Shown here: piece after piece, positions 40,084-49,255 of the stretch
Layout of the letters: each line of letters begins with the position of its first letter
Position numbering within the stretch: position 1 is the first letter of the stretch
Origin: Spirochaetales bacterium
GTDB lineage: Bacteria; Spirochaetota; Spirochaetia; Sphaerochaetales; Sphaerochaetaceae
DNA: 64,000 bases
Reading direction: 5' to 3'
NCBI GenBank assembly: GCA_028722305.1
Contig: JAQYHB010000042.1
Location: forward strand, 1 to 64,000
Notes under the pieces: model-generated
The model's input: the letters and a program-made list of their open reading frames with translations, nothing else
Databases searched by the model: none
What the model was told of the DNA's origin: nothing
Made by a program: the position numbers and the translations under genes

Positions 40084-41475
40084 ATGGAACATGTGACGAT
40101 TGATATTGGCGCCTCGAGCGGCAAGATTCTGAGCGGAAAACTGGTGGATGGCGGCCTCGAGTGCCAGGTAATCTACCGGTTCCCCAATGGGTATACCGAG
40201 AAGGACGGCCATCTGGTCTGGAATGTGGACGAACTATTCCACCAAATCCTGCTGGGCCTGCGGGAAACCCACCGGCAAGGTATCAATCCTTCGACCATTG
40301 CCATCGACACGTGGGGCTGCGACTATGTATTGCTCGACGAGCTGGGCATGCGCGTTGGGGACGCCGTCGCCTACCGCGACCACCGTACCGAGCGCATGAG
40401 CTGCCCCATTCCCTGGCCCGAGCTCTACCGTCGCTGCGGAATCCAGCACCTCTCCTTCAACACCATCTACCAGCTCCTGGCGTTGAAGGCGGAACATCCC
40501 GAGCAGCTGGACCAAGCCTTCCATCTGCTGATGATCCCCGACTACCTCGCATGGAGGCTGACAGGTGTGATGAAGCAGGAATATACCAACGCCACGACTA
40601 CCTCTCTGGTCGATGCCCAGAGCAGGAACTGGGACATGGGCATCATCGCCCGTCTTGGACTGCCGGGCAGGCTCTTCAAGCCGCTTGTCCAGCCGGGAAC
40701 CGTCTACGGCCCTCTCTCCAAAGCTGTGGAAAAGGTGACCGGCATGCGAAGCACCGTAATCGCAGCCCCGAGCCATGACACAGCAAGCGCGGTGCTTGGC
40801 AGCCCGCTCAGACCTGACAGCGCCTTCCTTTCCAGCGGCACCTGGTCGCTGCTGGGAGCGGTGGTCGACCGCCCCTTCCTGGGGGGAGACGCGATGCGGG
40901 AAAACTTCACCAACGAGGGAGGCTACCAAAGCACCATCCGCCTTTTGAGGAACTTGATGGGAACCTGGATGCTGCAGCGCGTCCGAAAGGAATGGGACGA
41001 GGAGCTCTCCTTCCCTGCCTTGGCTGACGCTGCGAGAAAAGCCGAGTCTTTTCCCTCGGTGGTGGATATCGAGGACGAACGTTTCCTAGCGCCCGAGAGC
41101 ATGGTCGGGGAGATACGCCTGGCATGTAGGGAAAGCGGACAGCCGGTGCCGGAGAGCCTTGGTGAGCTTACCCGTTGCATCTACCACAGCCTGGCTGCCG
41201 GCTACAGGAAAGCAATCGGCCGGCTTTCCAAGATCACGGGAAAGGAGTTCTCCCACCTCGCCATCGTCGGAGGTGGCTCGAAGGACCAGTATCTCTGCCA
41301 GCTGACCGCCGACGAGACCGGTCTGGAGGTGACCGCGGGGCCTGATGAAGGGACCGCCTATGGGAACCTGCTCTGCCAGATGATCGAAAGCGGGGAAATC
41401 AAGGACATTGCCGAGGCCGGAAACATATTGCGCAATTCCATAGAGACGAAGACATATCGGAGGAACCAGAAATGA
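40084..41475 (+). CDS. rhaB: L-rhamnulose kinase
   Basis: A 463-residue FGGY-family kinase. DIGASSGKILSG is the first phosphate loop, DTWGCDYVLLDE and YRDHRTERM are RhaB-specific, and SSGTWSLLG with IVGGGSKDQYL marks the ATP-binding second domain. It phosphorylates L-rhamnulose at O1. Length matches E. coli RhaB (489) minus small insertions. It heads rhaB-rhaA-rhaD, overlapping rhaA by four bases. The kinase gene comes first here, before the isomerase. Confidence 0.94.
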   Translation: MEHVTIDIGASSGKILSGKLVDGGLECQVIYRFPNGYTEKDGHLVWNVDELFHQILLGLRETHRQGINPSTIAIDTWGCDYVLLDELGMRVGDAVAYRDHRTERMSCPIPWPELYRRCGIQHLSFNTIYQLLALKAEHPEQLDQAFHLLMIPDYLAWRLTGVMKQEYTNATTTSLVDAQSRNWDMGIIARLGLPGRLFKPLVQPGTVYGPLSKAVEKVTGMRSTVIAAPSHDTASAVLGSPLRPDSAFLSSGTWSLLGAVVDRPFLGGDAMRENFTNEGGYQSTIRLLRNLMGTWMLQRVRKEWDEELSFPALADAARKAESFPSVVDIEDERFLAPESMVGEIRLACRESGQPVPESLGELTRCIYHSLAAGYRKAIGRLSKITGKEFSHLAIVGGGSKDQYLCQLTADETGLEVTAGPDEGTAYGNLLCQMIESGEIKDIAEAGNILRNSIETKTYRRNQK

Positions 41476-42713
41476 GTCGCTATAGCGAAGCGCGGGAAAC
41501 CTACGCGAAACTGGGTGTCGACACCGAGCTTGCCCTTAAGCAGCTCGCTTCCATTCCTGTCAGCCTGCACTGCTGGCAGGGGGATGACGTAAGAGGATTC
41601 GAGAATGGAGGCGCCGACCTGTCAGGTGGCATCCAGACGACCGGCAACTACCCCGGCCGCGCGCGCACTCCAGAGGAGTTGATGGAGGACCTGTCCTTCG
41701 CCCTGAAGGAAATTCCAGGCTCCAGAAGGCTGAACCTTCACGCCAGCTATCTCGTCACCAAAGAGCAGGTGGAACGGAACAAAATCGAGCCGGAACACTA
41801 CCAGGCTTGGGTCGATTTCGCCAAGGAGCACCAGTTGGGGCTGGACTTCAATCCCACCTACTTCTCCAGCCCGATGGTCAAGGACAACCTGACCCTTTCC
41901 AGCCCGGACGAAGAGGTGCGCCAGTACTGGATCGAGCACGGCAAACGCTGCCGTCGCGTGGCGGAGAGCTTCGCGGAGAAGCTGGGCGGCAACAGCCTCT
42001 GCAACGTCTGGATTCCCGACGGGTACAAGGACGTGCCCGCAGACCGTCTGGGACCCCGCCAGCGGCTGAAGGATAGCCTAGACCAGATCTTCGCGGAGAA
42101 GATGCCCCACGTGGTCGACAGCGTGGAGAGCAAGACCTTCGGCATCGGCCTGGAGTCTTTTACCGTCGGCTCCAACGAGTTCTACGCCTACTACGCAGCC
42201 CAACACCCCGGCGTCTATCAGCTGATGGACACCGGCCACTACCACCCGACCGAGATGGTCAGCGAGAAGCTTTCCGCCCTGCTCTGCTACGCTAAATACG
42301 TGCCGCTGCACGTCTCCCGCCCGGTACGGTGGGACAGCGACCACGTGGTGACGCTGACTGACGAACTGAAAGAGCTGGCAAAGGAGATCGTCCGGGCCAA
42401 GGCGACCGAGCGGGTTCTGATCGGGCTGGACTTCTTCGATGCCTCGATTAACCGCATCGCCGCTTGGATCATCGGCGCGCGCAACATGCAGAAGGCGTTG
42501 CTGATCGCCCTTCTGGAGCCCGGCAAGGCGATGGCGGAGATGCAGGATAGCTGCCGGTTCACCCAGCTCTTGGCCTGCCAGGAGGAGTTGAAGACGCTCG
42601 ACTGGGGCGCGGTCTGGGAGGAATTCCTTTCCAGAGCGGGTATGGCCGGGAGCCTTTCCTGGCTTTCCAAAGTTGAGGACTACGAGAGAAAGGTGCTCGC
42701 AAAGAGGAGATAA
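41472..42713 (+). CDS. rhaA: L-rhamnose isomerase
   Basis: A 413-residue enzyme; E. coli RhaA has 419. VSLHCWQGDDVRGFE near residues 30-44 and NPTYFSSP (about 134) are diagnostic, and LDTGHYHPTE-like MDTGHYHPTEM and the later SDHV and FDASINRI provide the metal and substrate ligands. It converts L-rhamnose to L-rhamnulose. The start overlaps the rhaB stop as ATGA. The preceding AGGAACC acts as a ribosome site. Confidence 0.97.
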   Translation: MSRYSEARETYAKLGVDTELALKQLASIPVSLHCWQGDDVRGFENGGADLSGGIQTTGNYPGRARTPEELMEDLSFALKEIPGSRRLNLHASYLVTKEQVERNKIEPEHYQAWVDFAKEHQLGLDFNPTYFSSPMVKDNLTLSSPDEEVRQYWIEHGKRCRRVAESFAEKLGGNSLCNVWIPDGYKDVPADRLGPRQRLKDSLDQIFAEKMPHVVDSVESKTFGIGLESFTVGSNEFYAYYAAQHPGVYQLMDTGHYHPTEMVSEKLSALLCYAKYVPLHVSRPVRWDSDHVVTLTDELKELAKEIVRAKATERVLIGLDFFDASINRIAAWIIGARNMQKALLIALLEPGKAMAEMQDSCRFTQLLACQEELKTLDWGAVWEEFLSRAGMAGSLSWLSKVEDYERKVLAKRR

Positions 42714-42717
42714 TGGG

Positions 42718-43518
42718 ATGATGACACACGCGATGGAGGGATTCGCACGGCTGTGCGATGATGGATGGCAGCAGGGCTGGCATGAGCGCAACGGGGGCAA
42801 TCTTTCCTACCGGATGACCGCGGAGGATGTCGCGGAGTGCGGGAAGATGCTGGAAGGCACCAGGACGTTCCCGCTTCCCAAGCCGATTCCCGAGGTGGCG
42901 GGGGAATACTTCATGGTCACCGGAACGGGACGCTACATGCGCAACGTCAAAATCGACCCGCTGCACTCCTTCGGCATTATCAAACTTGGCGACAAGGGGG
43001 AAAGCTACCAGATTCTCTGGGGGCTCGAAGATGGCAAGCCTACCAGCGAGTTGCCGACCCATCTTCTGAACCACGCCGTCCGCTTCCAGGCCACCGGCGG
43101 CAAGTGCCGTGTGATCTATCACGCCCACCCGGCCAACATCACCGCCCTGACCTACACGATCAAGCCGGACGCCAGGATGCTGACCAGAATCCTCTGGCAG
43201 AGTGAGACCGAATGCGCCGTCGTCTTCCCTGAAGGCATCGGCATCGTTCCGTGGATGGTACCGGGGGGCACCGAAATCGCCGAGGCGACCGCAAAGCTGA
43301 TCAAAATCTACCCGGCTGTCGTGTGGTCCTACCATGGCGCCTTCGCCAGCGGCAGCTCCTTTGACGAGGCGTTCGGTTTGATGCACACCATCGAAAAGGC
43401 GGCGGAAATCTATTTGAAGGCCAAGAGTGTCGGAATCGTCAACACCATCACCGACGACAATCTCCGGGTGCTGGCCAAGGCCTTCGGAGTGACGTTGAAT
43501 CCCGCTTTCCTGGACTGA
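42718..43518 (+). CDS. rhaD: L-rhamnulose-1-phosphate aldolase
   Basis: A 266-residue class II aldolase. ERNGGNLSYRM near the N-terminus, YHAHPANITALTY with the zinc histidines, and SYHGAFASGSSFDEA with the third His are the RhaD signature; length is near E. coli RhaD (274). It splits L-rhamnulose-1-P into DHAP and L-lactaldehyde. GAGGAGA stands seven bases before the ATG at 42718; the next codon is also ATG. It follows rhaA by four bases. Confidence 0.95.
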   Translation: MMTHAMEGFARLCDDGWQQGWHERNGGNLSYRMTAEDVAECGKMLEGTRTFPLPKPIPEVAGEYFMVTGTGRYMRNVKIDPLHSFGIIKLGDKGESYQILWGLEDGKPTSELPTHLLNHAVRFQATGGKCRVIYHAHPANITALTYTIKPDARMLTRILWQSETECAVVFPEGIGIVPWMVPGGTEIAEATAKLIKIYPAVVWSYHGAFASGSSFDEAFGLMHTIEKAAEIYLKAKSVGIVNTITDDNLRVLAKAFGVTLNPAFLD

Positions 43519-43542
43519 GGACGCAGGCGTATAATGCGCATC

Positions 43543-44037
43543 ATGCTGATGAGGTTCTACGCCGACTCGATCATGATGCTCGCCTTGGGCGGGACTAGTA
43601 GCCTGATCGCGCATCGTCCCCTGTGGATGTTGCTTGTCGCGCTGCTCGTCCCGTCCGTCGCGTTGGCCCTGCGGCCACAGGTGGAACGGTGGCTGATTGT
43701 GGCGACCTTGCTGATGTCGGTCGCCTACGCCCTCACCCTCAATTCCATAGTGGCTTTCCTTGCCGCTATCCTGGCCTCCCTGACCGCCACGCTTCTGAGC
43801 CGGGGAGCGCCAAACGGGGGATTCCTACTGGTGGAGTTCCTGCTCTACGCGGTTTCCCTGACAATCTTCCCGCTGGTAGCGGCCCATAACCTCTTGGCCT
43901 ATCGGCTCCAGGTGCTTTTGCTCGCCTTGGTGCTGGCAACCGGCTTGTGCGTTTCCCTTCCACACGCTCACGAGCACAACCATCTTCCTTCCCCGTTCCC
44001 GCTAGCTCTGGTACTCTGCTGGCTCCTGTTCCAATAA
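43543..44037 (+). CDS. Small integral membrane protein of unknown function
   Basis: A 164-residue hydrophobic protein with five or six predicted helices (GTSSLIAHRPLWMLLVALLV, LIVATLLMSVAYALTL and others) and a His-rich loop PHAHEHNHLP near the C-terminus that could bind metal. I recognise no family. TATAAT (43530-43535) lies seven bases before the ATG at 43543, which I prefer over the ATG at 43534 that overlaps this hexamer. It lies between rhaD and the metallohydrolase gene in the same direction; a role in sugar uptake or envelope is conjecture. Confidence 0.55.
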   Translation: MLMRFYADSIMMLALGGTSSLIAHRPLWMLLVALLVPSVALALRPQVERWLIVATLLMSVAYALTLNSIVAFLAAILASLTATLLSRGAPNGGFLLVEFLLYAVSLTIFPLVAAHNLLAYRLQVLLLALVLATGLCVSLPHAHEHNHLPSPFPLALVLCWLLFQ

Positions 44038-44061
44038 TGGCTTTTCTCCTATACTGCAGGC

Positions 44062-44892
44062 ATGTGGGAAATGAAGAAAGTCGCCAACATGGAACGGGTC
44101 TGCCGCAGACCCTGGGATTGCTATGTGCCACCGATCAAGATGGCGCCTCACGTCTGGTATGTTTCGGGAAACGATTGGGTGGCAAGCTATCTGATCGACA
44201 CCGGTGACGGGCTGGCCCTGATCGACACTGCCATGCACGAGTCGCTCTACCTGCTTTTGGAAAACATCCGCAAACTGGGTCGAGACCCCCACGAAATCAA
44301 GACCATCCTGCTCTCCCACGCCCACAACGACCATATCGGCGGGGCGCGGGCGTTGAAGGAGCTTACCGGGGCGAAGCTCTATTTGGGAGCTCCCGACTTG
44401 TTCTTCCTCCACGAACGGCCAGACCTGATCCTGAGCCAGGGATACACCTGTGGGCTCTTCGAGCCGGACGGACTGTACGATGACGACCATCCCATCACCC
44501 TAGGCGACATCACGTTCCACACCGTCGCCACCCCGGGCCATACTCCCGGCTGCACCTCCTTCTGGTTCGACGTGAGGGACCAAGGGAAAAGCTATCGCCT
44601 TGCCATGCATGGGGGTCTGGGTTTCAACACGATGAGCGACGACTACTTCGCCTATGCGGGCCTGAGCCCAACCTTGGTCGACGACTTTCTCGCCGGACTG
44701 AGAAAGCTGGACACCTGGCAGGTGGACATCACCCTTCCCAGCCACACCAACCAGGCTCCGCTGTTGGAGCTGAAGGACCAGGTGACAGAGTCCTACAACC
44801 CGTATCTCAACCCCGAAACCTGGCATGTATTGATGGGTGAACGCATCGCCCGGACCGAAGCGCTGCTTGCGCAAAGGAGGATGAAGGCATGA
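44062..44892 (+). CDS. MBL-fold metallohydrolase, subclass B3-like
   Basis: A 276-residue hydrolase with an intact metal site: SHAHNDHIGG (HxHxDH, about residues 92-101), GHTPGC (about 160) and a third His in PSHTNQ. There is no signal peptide. Overall resemblance is to B3 beta-lactamase-like and lactonase-like enzymes. In this location, between rhamnose catabolism genes and an esterase-like gene, a sugar lactonase or ester hydrolase is possible. TATACT (44050-44055) is six bases before the ATG and there is no ribosome site. It overlaps the next gene as ATGA. Confidence 0.83.
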   Translation: MWEMKKVANMERVCRRPWDCYVPPIKMAPHVWYVSGNDWVASYLIDTGDGLALIDTAMHESLYLLLENIRKLGRDPHEIKTILLSHAHNDHIGGARALKELTGAKLYLGAPDLFFLHERPDLILSQGYTCGLFEPDGLYDDDHPITLGDITFHTVATPGHTPGCTSFWFDVRDQGKSYRLAMHGGLGFNTMSDDYFAYAGLSPTLVDDFLAGLRKLDTWQVDITLPSHTNQAPLLELKDQVTESYNPYLNPETWHVLMGERIARTEALLAQRRMKA

Positions 44893-46274
44893 AAACAGCG
44901 ACTCCGGAAAGCCAAGGAATCAGAAGCGAGGCCATCATCGACCTTCTCACGGAGTTGGAGGGCAAGGGCCTAGCCATGCACAGCCTCTTGGTCGCGCGCC
45001 ATGGGGTTCTGGTCAGCGAAAGCTACTGGAAGCCCTTCACCGGAAAGAGCCTGCAACGGATGTACTCGGTGACCAAGAGCCTAGTGTCGATGGCCATCGG
45101 CATCCTCGTCCACCAACACAAGATCTCCCTGGATGACCCGGTCTGCGGCTATTTTCCGGAGAAGCTTCCCAAGCAGCCAAGCGAGGCTTTGCTAGGGACC
45201 TCCATCAGGGACATGCTCCGGATGGAAAGTTGCCACAAGAAAACCACCTACAAGCTGTACGACAACCCTGACTGGGTCGGAAGCTTTTTCACCGTCCCCG
45301 TCGACCACCAGCCGGGCTCCTTCTTCCTGTACGATACCAGCGCCACCCATGTGCTGGGAGCCTTGGTCGAAAAGCTAACAGGGAAAGAGCTGCTCGACTT
45401 CCTACGGGACGAGCTGCTTTCCGGAACAGAATTCTCCCGTGAAGCCTGTACGCTGAAGGACCCGATGGGAGTGACACAGGGCGGAAGCGGACTGTTATGC
45501 ACATCGCGGGACCTTCTCGTCCTCGCCCAGACCTTCACCGACCCCCAAAATCCCTGCCATGACTATTTCCAAGAGGCCTCCAGCAAGCAGGTCGAGACCT
45601 GGCCTGATGCCGCTGGAGGACTGAAGGACCTGCAGGAAGGCTACGGCTACTATGTCTGGCGGACAACCCATCAGGGCTTCTGCTTCTATGGCATGGGCGG
45701 GCAGCTCGCCCTCTTCGTGCCGGGAAAACAGCTGGTCATCGTCACCACCGCCTGGCTCAAGCACACCCAAGGGGGGCTTCAGGAGCTTTTCGACTCCCTC
45801 TGGGACCTTGTCGACTCAATCGGGAATGAACCGCTATCCGAGAATCCTGGTGCGCTCACGGGACTTCGAGCAATGGAGGAGGGACGAGAGCTACGCGTGG
45901 CGCCGGGCACCTCGGATGTGGCATGCGGGCTTGGCAGCTACACCCTGCCGGAGAACGAGACGGGAATCAGGAGCGTTGTCGTCACGAAAAAAGGAAACGA
46001 GCTTCTGGTGACGGTCAACGACACATACCACGGAATTTTCGGAATCGGTTCCAACCGCGTCGGTCCGTTCCTCTTCAATCCCGAGTGGCAGGCAGCCTGC
46101 AGCGCCGCGATGGACTGTCAAAAGCTCCTGCGCCTGCATGTCCAGCTGCTTGGACCGGAATTAGGGGACATGACCCTATTGCTCGCCCCTGGATCTGTCA
46201 GGATGACCTACTGCGTGGAGCCTGCCATCCCGGTCCGGCAAGGGGTCTCTTTCGCCACGTTCAGAGAGGAATAA
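44889..46274 (+). CDS. Serine hydrolase, class C beta-lactamase family
   Basis: A 461-residue protein. SVTK (about residues 59-62) is the SxxK nucleophile motif in YSVTKSLVSMAIG; YDTSA near 155 replaces the YxN motif, and FYGMGGQ near 268 stands where HxG-type motifs occur. The C-terminal 130 residues form an extra beta-rich domain. Such proteins are usually esterases, transacylases or D-amino-acid peptidases. There is no signal peptide, so a cytoplasmic esterase trimming acylated sugars is an inference from the operon. GGAGG precedes the ATG, which overlaps the previous stop. Confidence 0.82.
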   Translation: MKTATPESQGIRSEAIIDLLTELEGKGLAMHSLLVARHGVLVSESYWKPFTGKSLQRMYSVTKSLVSMAIGILVHQHKISLDDPVCGYFPEKLPKQPSEALLGTSIRDMLRMESCHKKTTYKLYDNPDWVGSFFTVPVDHQPGSFFLYDTSATHVLGALVEKLTGKELLDFLRDELLSGTEFSREACTLKDPMGVTQGGSGLLCTSRDLLVLAQTFTDPQNPCHDYFQEASSKQVETWPDAAGGLKDLQEGYGYYVWRTTHQGFCFYGMGGQLALFVPGKQLVIVTTAWLKHTQGGLQELFDSLWDLVDSIGNEPLSENPGALTGLRAMEEGRELRVAPGTSDVACGLGSYTLPENETGIRSVVVTKKGNELLVTVNDTYHGIFGIGSNRVGPFLFNPEWQAACSAAMDCQKLLRLHVQLLGPELGDMTLLLAPGSVRMTYCVEPAIPVRQGVSFATFREE

Positions 46275-46341
46275 TGGACGCGCCTCCCCAAAAGCGTTGG
46301 GATTGTCCAATTCGGGTTCGGAAAAATCCCAAAGAGTTTTT

Positions 46342-46370
46342 TTGACAACTCAAAACGGGGAGATTAGACT
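46342..46370 (+). promoter_or_regulatory. Promoter of the first binding-protein gene (lplA1)
   Basis: TTGACA (46342-46347), a 17-base spacer, TAGACT (46365-46370). The ribosome site AAGGAGGA and ATG lie 65 bases downstream, leaving a short leader. Confidence 0.65.
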
Positions 46371-46434
46371 TATAGTGTCAACCATCGCGCATGGTTGTTC
46401 TTTTGTCTTCTTCACATTCTGCAAGGAGGAATTT

Positions 46435-48018
46435 ATGAAGTTGAATCGTAAGGCATTGGTCCTGGCCACAGCTTTGGCTGCCGTCGGATCTTTCGCATTT
46501 GCTCAGGGCAGCTCCGAGTCTGCCGGAAGCAAGACCACGCAGGATGCCGGTCCTGTCCATGTGACGCTCTGGTACCCCGCCACCCAGACCGAGGTCGGAC
46601 CGCTTCCCAATGACTGGGTCGGCTACCAGATCATCAAGGACAAGTTCAACATCGAGCTCGAGGCTCAGACCCTGCCTTCCGGCACCCAGGACCAGGATGT
46701 GAAGATCCAGGCAGCCGCGGCCGCCGACGACCTTCCGGACATGTTCACTGCCGGCCGCGAGGTTTGGCTCCGCTTGGCCAACAACGGCATGCTCGCCGAC
46801 GTGACCGACCTGTACGCCCGCATGCCGAACAGGACCCAGCTGATGTTCGACGATGGCGCCAAGAAGTACACCACCCTGAATGGCCGCAACTATGGCTTCG
46901 CCACGCCGGCGGCGGTCTCCCGCAACGAGGGTCTCGTCATCCGCAAGGACTGGCTGGACAAGCTCGGCCTCGAGGTTCCGAAGACCACCGACGACCTGCT
47001 GAAGGTGTTGCACGCCTTCACTTATGACGACCCGGACGGCAACGGCAAGAACGACACCTACGGCTACGGCGCCTTCGTCGAGACCAACAACTACGAAGCC
47101 TATCCTGGCCGCAGACTCGAGCCGCTGATGGGCGCCTTCGGAGTCGAGGGAACCTGGAACATGACCAAAGCCGACTTTGGCCTGCAGATCAACAAGCCCG
47201 AGTTCTACGACTTCATGGTCTTCATGAAGCAGATCATCGACGACGGTGTCATCGACCCGAACTGGATGGCCTACAAGAAGGATGACTTCCGCGGCGCCTG
47301 GAAACAGGGCAAGTTCGGATGCTTCCGTGAGCAGAACAGCGCTCTCCATTCCGAGAACAACTACGCTCCGTTTGACGCCAACTTCCCCAATGGCGACATC
47401 ATCGTCATCGACCCGGTCACCGGTCCCAGCGGAAAGGCGTCTGTCGGCCCTGCAGTCCGCAACATGAGAGTCTGGTGCATTTCCGCAAAGGCCGCCGAGC
47501 AGGGCAAGGCCGAGAAGATCGCCGACCTGTTCGAGTGGATGAGCTACGGCGAAGGCTATATGCTCTGCGGTTTCGGTCGCGAGGGTGTCGAATACACGCT
47601 GGACGCCAATGGCAACCCGCAGTCCGTTCCTGGCGACAAGGGTTACAACGGCCCGGTCGGACAGACCTACATCCAGCTGCGCAACATGGCCTTCAACTAC
47701 ACCAGCGACATGGAGCTTGCCAGCCGCTATCCTTCCTACACCACCAAGGTCTCCGGCAAGCATATGTCCTCTCTCGAGACTCTGCACAACATGCAGGGCC
47801 GCAAGTGGACTGACGCGGTCGGCATGGAGTCCATGCCGGTTCCGTCGACCGACCTGAAGACTTTCTACGAGCAGGGTCTGGCAGAGTTCTTCTCCGGCAA
47901 GCGTGAGCTGACCAAGGACAATTGGAATGCTTTCGTCAAGCAGTTCAACGACATGGGCGGCAAGGCTTGGGAAGAGGAAGGCCGCAAGTACGCAGAGGCG
48001 AACGGTCTCCTGAAATAA
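46435..48018 (+). CDS. ABC oligosaccharide-binding protein, first copy (LplA-type)
   Basis: A 527-residue periplasmic binding protein. The signal peptide ends AFAFAQ and the mature part begins QGSSES. The fold is that of large family-1 binding proteins such as LplA and the alginate-binding AlgQ proteins. DDPDGNGKNDTYG (199-211) matches the calcium-binding loop of AlgQ. VTLWYPATQTEVGPLPNDW is highly conserved between the two copies here. It likely carries an oligosaccharide or glycan fragment to the LplB/LplC permeases. AAGGAGGA precedes the ATG; its own promoter and terminator make it a separate transcript. Confidence 0.92.
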   Translation: MKLNRKALVLATALAAVGSFAFAQGSSESAGSKTTQDAGPVHVTLWYPATQTEVGPLPNDWVGYQIIKDKFNIELEAQTLPSGTQDQDVKIQAAAAADDLPDMFTAGREVWLRLANNGMLADVTDLYARMPNRTQLMFDDGAKKYTTLNGRNYGFATPAAVSRNEGLVIRKDWLDKLGLEVPKTTDDLLKVLHAFTYDDPDGNGKNDTYGYGAFVETNNYEAYPGRRLEPLMGAFGVEGTWNMTKADFGLQINKPEFYDFMVFMKQIIDDGVIDPNWMAYKKDDFRGAWKQGKFGCFREQNSALHSENNYAPFDANFPNGDIIVIDPVTGPSGKASVGPAVRNMRVWCISAKAAEQGKAEKIADLFEWMSYGEGYMLCGFGREGVEYTLDANGNPQSVPGDKGYNGPVGQTYIQLRNMAFNYTSDMELASRYPSYTTKVSGKHMSSLETLHNMQGRKWTDAVGMESMPVPSTDLKTFYEQGLAEFFSGKRELTKDNWNAFVKQFNDMGGKAWEEEGRKYAEANGLLK

Positions 48019-48037
48019 CCAACTGCATCCTCTTGCA

Positions 48038-48074
48038 AAACCGGGACGGGAAACCGCCCCGGTTTCTCTTTTTT
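48038..48074 (+). terminator. Terminator after lplA1
   Basis: AACCGGGACGG-GAAA-CCGCCCCGGTT forms a GNRA-capped stem with one mismatch and leads to TTCTCTTTTTTG. It separates the binding-protein gene from its permease genes. Confidence 0.85.
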
Positions 48075-48171
48075 GAGGATTTGGCGTGAATCTTGACAAG
48101 CATGCCTCAGACAAATCAAATATCGTTTGGTTTTCTCCAATTCAAGTTCGGTTTATTCAAAATAATTGTTT

Positions 48172-48199
48172 TTGACAGCTGTACTACCTGAAGTATAGA
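48172..48199 (+). promoter_or_regulatory. Promoter of the lplB-lplC permease genes
   Basis: TTGACA (48172-48177), 16 bases, TATAGA (48194-48199). A perfect repeat ACGGAC-TTG-GTCCGT (48271-48285) lies just before the ribosome site AAGGA and could regulate translation. Confidence 0.6.
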
Positions 48200-48304
48200 A
48201 TTACTATGCTCAAACAATGGGTAGTTTCGTCGTCTCTACGTCGTAAACTGTCATTCTGATCGCATTTCTCACGGACTTGGTCCGTTGAAGATAAGGAATT
48301 GACA

Positions 48305-49237
48305 ATGGAACAACAGAACTTCAAAGTCAAGAAAAACATGTGGAAGGAAGTGAAGCGGTTCAGCTCGGTTTATGCGCTGATTGTTATTCCCGTAATCTTC
48401 TACATCGTCATGAAGTACACGCCGCTATGGAATGCACAGATTGCGTTCCGGGACTTCAAGTCGGTCCGCTACGGCATCGTGGGAAGTCCCTTCGTGGGAA
48501 TGAAGAACTTCAGCGAGTTCTTCCACTCCTATTACTTCTGGCCCTTGATCCGCAACACGCTCATGTACAGTTTCGGCAAGTTGCTGATCAGCCTCCCCCT
48601 CTCCATCGTGCTGGCGATCACTATCTATGAGTGCCGCCACCGCTGGCTGAGCAAGACTGTCCAGACATTGGCCTACCTGCCCCACTTCCTTTCCTGGGTC
48701 ATCATGTACGGCATCCTGCTCGCACTTCTCGCCCCGGGCGACGGTGTGGTCAACGACCTGATCAAGCTCGCGGGAGGAAAACCTGTAGACTTCCTCACCA
48801 ACTCCACCGCATTCCCGTGGATCGTCATCCTGAGCGACGCCTGGAAGGAGATGGGATGGAGCGCGATCATCTTCATCGCCGCACTGATGGGCATCGATGT
48901 CTCCCTCTTCGAGGCCGCCATGGTCGAGGGAGCCTCCAGCTGGCAGAGAGTCAAATATATCACCCTTCCTTCCATCAGGCCGGTCATCGTCACCGTCCTG
49001 CTCTTGAAGATCGGAACCATCATGGAGGCTGGCTTCAACCAGATCTTCATGTTGTACAGTCCTGCCGTCTACAACGTCGGCGACATCATCGACACCTGGG
49101 TGTATCGTCAGGGTCTGCTTGATGGTCGTTTCGGCCTTGCCACCGCGGCCGGCCTGTTCAAAGGTGTCATCGGAATGTTGCTGGTATTCACCTCCAACTA
49201 CTTCTCGAAGAAAGTCACCGAGAACTCGCTGTTCTAA
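48305..49237 (+). CDS. ABC transporter permease, LplB type
   Basis: A 310-residue permease of the LplB/YtcO subgroup with six predicted transmembrane helices. FEAAMVEGASSWQRVKYITLP is the EAA loop near residues 199-219. KYTPLWNAQIAFRDFK near the N-terminus is characteristic of this subgroup. ATG at 48305 has AAGGA seven bases upstream; a TTG two codons earlier is a less likely start. It forms the channel with LplC; the ATPase gene is absent from the window. Confidence 0.93.
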   Translation: MEQQNFKVKKNMWKEVKRFSSVYALIVIPVIFYIVMKYTPLWNAQIAFRDFKSVRYGIVGSPFVGMKNFSEFFHSYYFWPLIRNTLMYSFGKLLISLPLSIVLAITIYECRHRWLSKTVQTLAYLPHFLSWVIMYGILLALLAPGDGVVNDLIKLAGGKPVDFLTNSTAFPWIVILSDAWKEMGWSAIIFIAALMGIDVSLFEAAMVEGASSWQRVKYITLPSIRPVIVTVLLLKIGTIMEAGFNQIFMLYSPAVYNVGDIIDTWVYRQGLLDGRFGLATAAGLFKGVIGMLLVFTSNYFSKKVTENSLF

Positions 49238-49255
49238 TCGAAGGAGAATGTTGGT

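Noticed and set aside
39061-40212. Longer araC-type protein starting at 40212
   Set aside because: It would run through the divergent rhaB start and promoter and add a hydrophobic N-terminus not expected in cupin-type AraC proteins.
46378-48114. 578-codon minus-strand frame opposite lplA1, and a similar one opposite lplA2 (50113-51600)
   Set aside because: The two resemble each other only because the sense genes are paralogs; neither has initiation signals.
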